Below, piece after piece: positions 62,117 to 64,000 of a stretch of DNA of 64,000 nt. Both the position numbers and the translations under genes were made by a program. The number at the start of each line of letters is the position of its first letter. The stretch's first letter is position 1. This DNA comes from an uncultured Phycisphaerales bacterium. Its GTDB lineage: Bacteria > Planctomycetota > Phycisphaerae > Sedimentisphaerales > Anaerohalosphaeraceae. The stretch is taken from the NCBI GenBank assembly GCA_937868095.1, contig CALMLO010000057.1:25066-89065 (forward strand). The letters are read 5' to 3'. A model generated the notes under the pieces. That model saw only the letters and a list, made by a program, of their open reading frames with translations. It searched no databases and was not told the origin of the DNA.

Positions 62117-63709
62117 ATGAAAAAAGAAAGACTGTATAAAAAATATCTTTTTCTTTCCCTTGTTTTAATGCTTTCCGTGCCGGCCGTTTTTGTTATCGCG
62201 GCGGCCTCGCAAAGAACCCGAACACCCGACCAGATGGGCGCAATGCCCCGACAGGAAACCCCGCGCAGGCAAACCACCGACCCGCAGACACTGGAACAGC
62301 AAGCCTCGGAGGCCGCCTCTCTGCTCGAACGGGCGCTCGATGATTTCTTTGTCCAAATCAACGAATACAAAGACCCTGAAGAAATTTATGTAAAATCCGC
62401 CGCCGTCCTGCTGGAGGACAGCCGACGGTATCTGATAAGGTTCGAAGACCCTGCCAAAACGCGCTATATGCTCCTCCAGGCATGGGTAGAGTATTGTAAG
62501 GGAGATTGGGAAGCCGCTCTCACCAACAGTGTTCGTGGGTGTCGATTGGATGCGACCAATCGGGATACATGGGTTTCCCAGCAGTTCTTTTCGCTTCTGC
62601 TGTCCAAACGTCCCATCCAGCCGCCTCCTGTTCGGCTCCCTGGATCGCGAACCGCCGCTCAAAGGATAAGGCCGGAAATGGCCGCCGAAGTTTCCACCGG
62701 CCAGTCGCCCTATGGAACAAGCGGCAAACTCGACTTTAATCCCGAAACGCTGCGGCTGGACCTTATCGGAAAAACCATTAAGCCATTCTCCGCTTCTTTT
62801 CTGGATGGGAGCCCTCTTGATTTTACTTATCCGGAACAGAAATCTATTCTCTGCATTCTCGTATGGGAGGTCCCTTCGAACCTGCTGAAGCAGGAGTCTC
62901 CCCAAGAGACTGACCAGCCGCTGCTGTATGTTCCAGCCAAATCCCAGCCGGCCGCACAGGAAGGAACTGCCGATTCCTCCGAAAGCAGCTTGTCATCGTT
63001 AGCTCAGCAAACAGAAGCACTTGAGGCGCTCAGGGCGCAGGTGAAAAAAGCCGACAGAAAAGATATTCTTTTCTTCAGCGTTATTACCAACAAACCGGAG
63101 CAAAAGCCGGCTGTCGAGCACTATCTGAATCAAAATCCCCACCCCTTGCCGGTTCTGTACGCCTCCACCGCTACGGCCGAGTTGGTACTCGAGGCAAAGA
63201 CGCCTTTTGCAGCCATTATCGACGAGAACGGCCGATTCCGATACGCCGGTTCCGCGGAAGGTTTTATGCTTCCGATGCTGCTGCGGCATTGGACAGGAAT
63301 CCCCTTTGTGAAATTAACCGGCCAAAGTATTGCCGGCGATGGCGAACATCTCCCGACAGAAGGCCCCGCCGACCCCAACCGGCCGGCTCCCCTGGCGGCT
63401 GACCCCAATTCTGCAAAACCATCGGCTCAGCCGCGCGCCGCCGTACCGGCCGGGAAGGAATCATCGGAAAACGCAGAGTATAACGATCTGTGCGGGGCTG
63501 AGCAGCTGGCGGCAGCACAAGACTTCTTTCTGAAGGCAGCCGGCAAACGATTTATTTCATATCGCAAAGGCGTCGATTTATGCCGGTATGTAATCAAAAA
63601 TTGTCCCAATTCCAAAAATGCCGAGGCAGCTCGTGAACTTCTGCGAACCAAAATCCCCGAAGACCAGCGAGAATCCCTCGGCTTGACAAAGGAGGAACTA
63701 GGCCTGTAA
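62117..63709 (+). CDS. Exported protein with thioredoxin-fold-like domain
   Basis: A 530-residue protein I do not recognise. A signal peptide (about 1-30) is followed by a basic/Gln-rich stretch, a helical TPR-like region (about 55-150: RYMLLQAWVEYCKGDWEAAL), a middle domain (about 205-395) resembling a redoxin (LIGKTIKPFSASFLDGSPLDF, SILCILVWEVPS, PFAAIIDENGRFRYAG) but with no CxxC active site, a Pro/Ala linker and a C-terminal helical TPR-like hairpin. The fold suggests a peroxiredoxin-like or TlpA-like scaffold that lost its redox cysteines. GGGAG site upstream. Confidence 0.6.
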   Translation: MKKERLYKKYLFLSLVLMLSVPAVFVIAAASQRTRTPDQMGAMPRQETPRRQTTDPQTLEQQASEAASLLERALDDFFVQINEYKDPEEIYVKSAAVLLEDSRRYLIRFEDPAKTRYMLLQAWVEYCKGDWEAALTNSVRGCRLDATNRDTWVSQQFFSLLLSKRPIQPPPVRLPGSRTAAQRIRPEMAAEVSTGQSPYGTSGKLDFNPETLRLDLIGKTIKPFSASFLDGSPLDFTYPEQKSILCILVWEVPSNLLKQESPQETDQPLLYVPAKSQPAAQEGTADSSESSLSSLAQQTEALEALRAQVKKADRKDILFFSVITNKPEQKPAVEHYLNQNPHPLPVLYASTATAELVLEAKTPFAAIIDENGRFRYAGSAEGFMLPMLLRHWTGIPFVKLTGQSIAGDGEHLPTEGPADPNRPAPLAADPNSAKPSAQPRAAVPAGKESSENAEYNDLCGAEQLAAAQDFFLKAAGKRFISYRKGVDLCRYVIKNCPNSKNAEAARELLRTKIPEDQRESLGLTKEELGL

Positions 63710-63807
63710 ATATCCTCGGGTTCTGTGTGATGACAGGCCGCTTGCAACGTAGGATACAACCTAATGCGGTTAATTGATTTAATCTTGAAAACTCTTAAGT
63801 CTCTCTT

Positions 63808-64000
63808 ATGACAATCCAATCCTCCAACTGCGATCTTCCTGCGCTTTTCATTTCCGCCGAGTGTCTGCCGGAGGCGTGGGAGAAGGCCGTTCTGGCTGTG
63901 TGGGACCACGGGCTGACGATTCCGACGCAGTATGACCGGCAGGGCGATCCGCCCAGCAAAGATGCCACGGTGATGATTACTGTCAGCAACCCGTTCCGCG
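63808..64000 (+). CDS. Thymidylate-synthase-family protein, N-terminal part (cut by window end)
   Basis: The frame beginning at ATG 63808 is open at the right edge (64 residues visible). It reads PALFISAECLPEAWEKAVLA followed by WDHGLTIPTQYD and DPPSKDATVMITV. That opening resembles thymidylate synthase / dCMP hydroxymethylase family members of archaea and anaerobic bacteria, where an aromatic-rich N-terminal segment is followed by the folate/nucleotide core. The active-site Cys would lie beyond the window. The assignment rests on this short segment. Confidence 0.5.
   Translation, partial: MTIQSSNCDLPALFISAECLPEAWEKAVLAVWDHGLTIPTQYDRQGDPPSKDATVMITVSNPFR

Overview
The window reads as a chromosomal segment of an anaerobic or facultative Planctomycetota bacterium, most likely of the class Phycisphaerae (Sedimentisphaerales-like). 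This is an inference from gene content: a PEP-CTERM exported protein, a dockerin-like secreted protein, a planctomycete-style pseudopilin, several PQQ-type beta-propeller proteins, an unusually long SecA, a GH95 fucosidase, corrinoid/methyltransferase genes, a Re-citrate-synthase-like enzyme and hydrogenase maturation genes. No rRNA, CRISPR array, insertion sequence or phage was seen. One tRNA, tRNA-Leu(UAA), is present.

Layout. 1-5.1 kb: end of a TPR protein, tRNA-Leu, Re-citrate-synthase-like enzyme, HAD hydrolase overlapping threonine synthase, and a cold-shock protein with its own terminator. 5.1-8.7 kb (minus): AMMECR1 - secreted zinc-peptidase-like lipoprotein - Maf operon, a YhcH/YiaL protein and a PEP-CTERM protein. 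9-15 kb (minus): a signalling block with a three-PAS hybrid histidine kinase, an HTH-receiver fusion and an HDOD histidine kinase. 15-18.4 kb: corrinoid protein and MtaA-like methyltransferase, divergent from a PocR/AraC regulator. 18.4-24.7 kb: sugar locus with a fucose-isomerase-like protein, a KDPG-aldolase-type enzyme, a secreted GH95 alpha-L-fucosidase and a BaiN/HI0933-type flavoprotein. 24.7-31.6 kb: an SH3b envelope protein, a 1074-residue AsmA-like protein, purD and a phosphoglycolate-phosphatase-like HAD. 31.8-39.2 kb: Ycf46-like AAA ATPase, acylphosphatase, dtd, a very divergent FtsZ/tubulin-like protein, hisF, yifB/comM and lysA. 39.3-41.3 kb: hypE-hypA-hypB. 41.4-54.6 kb (minus): a pseudopilin, a dockerin protein, and the most striking locus, a translationally coupled redox operon. 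54.8-64 kb: LysM coiled-coil protein, secA, rsmA-pdxA-ribE, a secreted thioredoxin-fold-like protein, and the start of a thymidylate-synthase-family gene.

The redox operon (44.3-54.6 kb, with a third propeller gene just downstream) joins membrane-anchored and exported beta-propellers (PQQ-like and NHL), a small Tat-type cysteine protein, a Tat-type polyferredoxin, a NapH/NosR-like membrane iron-sulfur protein, a NuoE-NuoF fusion ending in two 4Fe-4S clusters, and a 2Fe-2S/GltD-like flavoprotein from which the NAD(P)H-binding domain appears to be missing. Most junctions are 4-base ATGA/GTGA overlaps, so the proteins probably act as one assembly. I infer an NADH-linked electron route between cytoplasm and periplasm. 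I do not recognise it as a described complex.

Other items worth following up are the FtsZ-like protein, which keeps the two T7-loop aspartates but has a degraded glycine-rich loop; about five 60-residue repeats that lengthen SecA; and a pair of 9-base direct repeats 22 bases apart in front of the fucosidase gene. Functions are assigned from sequence motifs and family memory only. No database search was possible.
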